Below, piece by piece: positions 62,495 through 64,000 of a DNA stretch of 64,000 nucleotides. The position numbers and the translations under genes were made by a program. Below the pieces are notes generated by a model. That model did not search any database, had not been told where the DNA came from, and saw only the letters and a list, made by a program, of their open reading frames with translations. How positions within the stretch are numbered: position 1 is the first letter of the stretch; each line of letters starts with the position of its first letter. Source of the DNA: CAZSXU01 sp964610505 (GTDB lineage: Bacteria; Arandabacterota; Arandabacteria; JAGLYR01); NCBI GenBank assembly GCA_964610505.1, contig CAZSXU010000004.1, positions 1 through 64,000 on the forward strand, written 5' to 3'.

Positions 62495-64000
62495 GTGGAA
62501 CTGGTCAAAGAAACCATCGGCGTGATCCCCACCTATCTCCTCCTCTACGCGGCCTTCGCCCTTGCGGTCCTGCTGTTTCTTCGCGCCGCCAGGGCCAAGA
62601 TTCGCATCGTTCAACGGGGCCGTCCCGAGAACCGCTCCGACCGAATCGGCGCCCGCATCGCAGGGTTGTTCGGCTACGTTCTCTTCCAGAGGCGCCTGCC
62701 CAAGTACCGAATCGCAGGCGTGATGCACATGCTCATCTTCTGGGGATTCCTGGTCTTCGCCCTGGGCTATGCGTTCATCATCGTTACCGGAGGGGAAATC
62801 CAGAACCGGCTCTCGGGAATCAGCGGCGGATCGGTATCGGACATCTACGCCACCTTCCAGGAGATCTTCGGCGTTCTTGTGATCGTCTCGGTAATCGTGG
62901 CGGCGCTCCGTCGCCATATCCTCAGGGTCCCTCGACTCGAGATCAACCGGGACGCAGACATCGTCCTGAGTCTGATCTTCCTCATCATGAGCACCCACTT
63001 TCTCACGCAAGCGCTCTCCTTCTCTCTGGGCATTGAGGAATACGGGTGGACGCCGTTCAGTCACGGACTGTCCGGCCTGTTCTCGGACCTCTCCGGGGCG
63101 GAGGCTTCGGGCCTCTTCACGGCGCTGTGGTGGGCACACCTGTTCCTGATTTTCGGGTTTCTGGCCTATCTGCCGACGTCGAAACATCTCCACATTTTCC
63201 TGGGGCCCTTCAACGTATACTTCCGCTCGCTGCGGCCGGCAGGCGAGATGACCCTCATCGATATCGAGAACGCCGAGAGCTTCGGCGCGGAGAACATCGA
63301 GGACTACACGTGGAAATCCCTGTTCGACCTTCTGTCCTGCGCCGAGTGCGGGCGGTGCCAGGACCACTGTCCCGCGTATACGACGGACAAGCCGCTCTCG
63401 CCCAAGCAGCTGATCATCGACCTCAAGCACGTACTGTTCGAAACCTCGTCCAACGGCTCCGAGGTGGAGGAGAACGCTGCCTCGCCGCTGGCGGGCGGCC
63501 CCATTGCCGAGGACGTGATCTGGGCCTGCACATCGTGCCGGGCCTGCCAGGAGCAATGCCCCATCCTGATCGAGCACGTCGACAAGATCATGGAGCTCAG
63601 AAGATATCTGACGCTGATGGAGGGTCACTTCCCCAACGAGGCAAAGCTGGCCTTCAAGAACATGGAGACCAACTACAACCCCTGGACGCTCGGATGGTCG
63701 GAGAGGGCCCGGTGGGCCGAAGACCTGGATCTCAAGGCGCTCCCGGACGACGAACAGGCGGACGTGCTCCTCTGGGTCGGCTGTGCGGGGGCGTTCGACG
63801 AGAGAAACCGGAGGGTGGCGCGGGCCCTGGTGGGTCTCCTTCGCAAGGCGGGGGTCGACGTCGCCTTCCTTGGAACCGAAGAGAAATGCTGCGGAGATCC
63901 CGTACGGAGGCTCGGGAACGAGTATCTCTACCAGATGCTGGCCCAGGAGAACGTGGAGCTTCTCAACCGGAAGAAATTCAAACGAATCGTCACCACGTGC
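62495..64000 (+). CDS. EtfD-like membrane Fe-S oxidoreductase (5' part; continues beyond window)
   Basis: 502 codons are in the window with no stop. GTG start after AGGGAG eight bases upstream. The N-terminus has four to five membrane helices with His residues (YLLLYAAFALAVLLFL, IAGVMHMLIFWGFLVFALGY, and more) like the cytochrome b-type subunit of nitrate reductase/HdrE. Two ferredoxin clusters follow, CAECGRCQDHCP (Cys282 on) and CTSCRACQEQCP (Cys345 on). The first half of a CCG domain (VGCAGAFDERNRR, KCCGDP) starts the HdrD-like part. Gene order supports an ETF:quinone oxidoreductase role, as proposed for mycobacterial EtfD. Confidence 0.9.
   Translation, partial: MELVKETIGVIPTYLLLYAAFALAVLLFLRAARAKIRIVQRGRPENRSDRIGARIAGLFGYVLFQRRLPKYRIAGVMHMLIFWGFLVFALGYAFIIVTGGEIQNRLSGISGGSVSDIYATFQEIFGVLVIVSVIVAALRRHILRVPRLEINRDADIVLSLIFLIMSTHFLTQALSFSLGIEEYGWTPFSHGLSGLFSDLSGAEASGLFTALWWAHLFLIFGFLAYLPTSKHLHIFLGPFNVYFRSLRPAGEMTLIDIENAESFGAENIEDYTWKSLFDLLSCAECGRCQDHCPAYTTDKPLSPKQLIIDLKHVLFETSSNGSEVEENAASPLAGGPIAEDVIWACTSCRACQEQCPILIEHVDKIMELRRYLTLMEGHFPNEAKLAFKNMETNYNPWTLGWSERARWAEDLDLKALPDDEQADVLLWVGCAGAFDERNRRVARALVGLLRKAGVDVAFLGTEEKCCGDPVRRLGNEYLYQMLAQENVELLNRKKFKRIVTTC

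Overview
The window is about 64 kb of high-GC chromosomal DNA from a Gram-negative, free-living bacterium. Evidence for an outer membrane is a POTRA/Omp85-type barrel protein (42726-44024), lipoproteins and a GT9 heptosyltransferase-like enzyme. At least three secreted proteins end in, or carry just before the end, a shared Trp-x-x-hydrophobic-Lys-x-x-Tyr/Phe-Arg/Lys motif. From memory such tails are common in Candidatus Eisenbacteria/Krumholzibacteriota-like members of the FCB group. That placement is inference. It is a scaffold: 100 Ns lie at 54309-54408, inside a tandem repeat.

Layout. 1-6.3 kb (minus strand): dtd, rsh, recJ, rnpB, an RNase HI-like gene and a zinc-ribbon coiled-coil gene, then a tRNA-Val/tRNA-CAU unit with its own promoter and terminator. 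7.0-8.4 kb: a secreted Cys-rich beta-helix protein. 8.4-15 kb (minus): the macromolecular-synthesis genes rpsU, mutS2, dnaG, rpoD. 15.4-18.3 kb (minus): hrcA-grpE-dnaJ under a textbook promoter plus CIRCE operator, without dnaK. 18.5-25.5 kb (minus): lepA, lepB, a small membrane protein, selC (tRNA-Sec), ridA, glmS, glmM. Then tRNA-Thr and tRNA-Phe, an HD-GYP protein, a GT9 glycosyltransferase, a phosphoglucose isomerase and two paralogous lipoproteins. 32.7-36.4 kb (plus): an M1-like and an M28/PDZ secreted peptidase, joined by a 41-bp tandem repeat that forms a chain of ATGA-linked mini-ORFs. 36.4-48.8 kb: two-component genes, galE, a 73-aa orphan with its own promoter, a 35-aa single-span membrane protein, a TPR protein, an Omp85 protein, a macro-domain protein, an SGNH hydrolase and adenosine deaminase.

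48.8-54 kb (minus) is the most unusual region. Two, perhaps three, tiny ORFs are followed by a radical SAM/SPASM peptide-maturase-like enzyme, an atypical Sir2-like protein, a Fic protein with a D-to-N change in its signature, and an alkaline-phosphatase-superfamily phosphodiesterase. All are overlapping or nearly so. I read this as a candidate, apparently undescribed, peptide-modification operon whose Tyr-rich 44-aa peptide is the likely substrate.

54.2-58.1 kb (plus) holds two paralogous zinc-finger/transmembrane/TPR proteins, the second behind a divergent sigma-like gene. 58.3-59.0 kb is a secreted lamin-tail-domain protein. 59.3-64 kb is an acyl-CoA oxidation operon (acyl-CoA dehydrogenase, etfB, etfA and the 5' part of an EtfD-like membrane Fe-S oxidoreductase) cut by the window end.

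Themes that cross regions: (i) 37-43-bp tandem repeats at four gene ends or intergenic sites, three of which share a GGCAG(C/T)TG-like core; (ii) the C-terminal W-K-Y/F-R/K motif on exported proteins; (iii) several clear sigma-70-type promoters, four of them with an 18-nt spacer.
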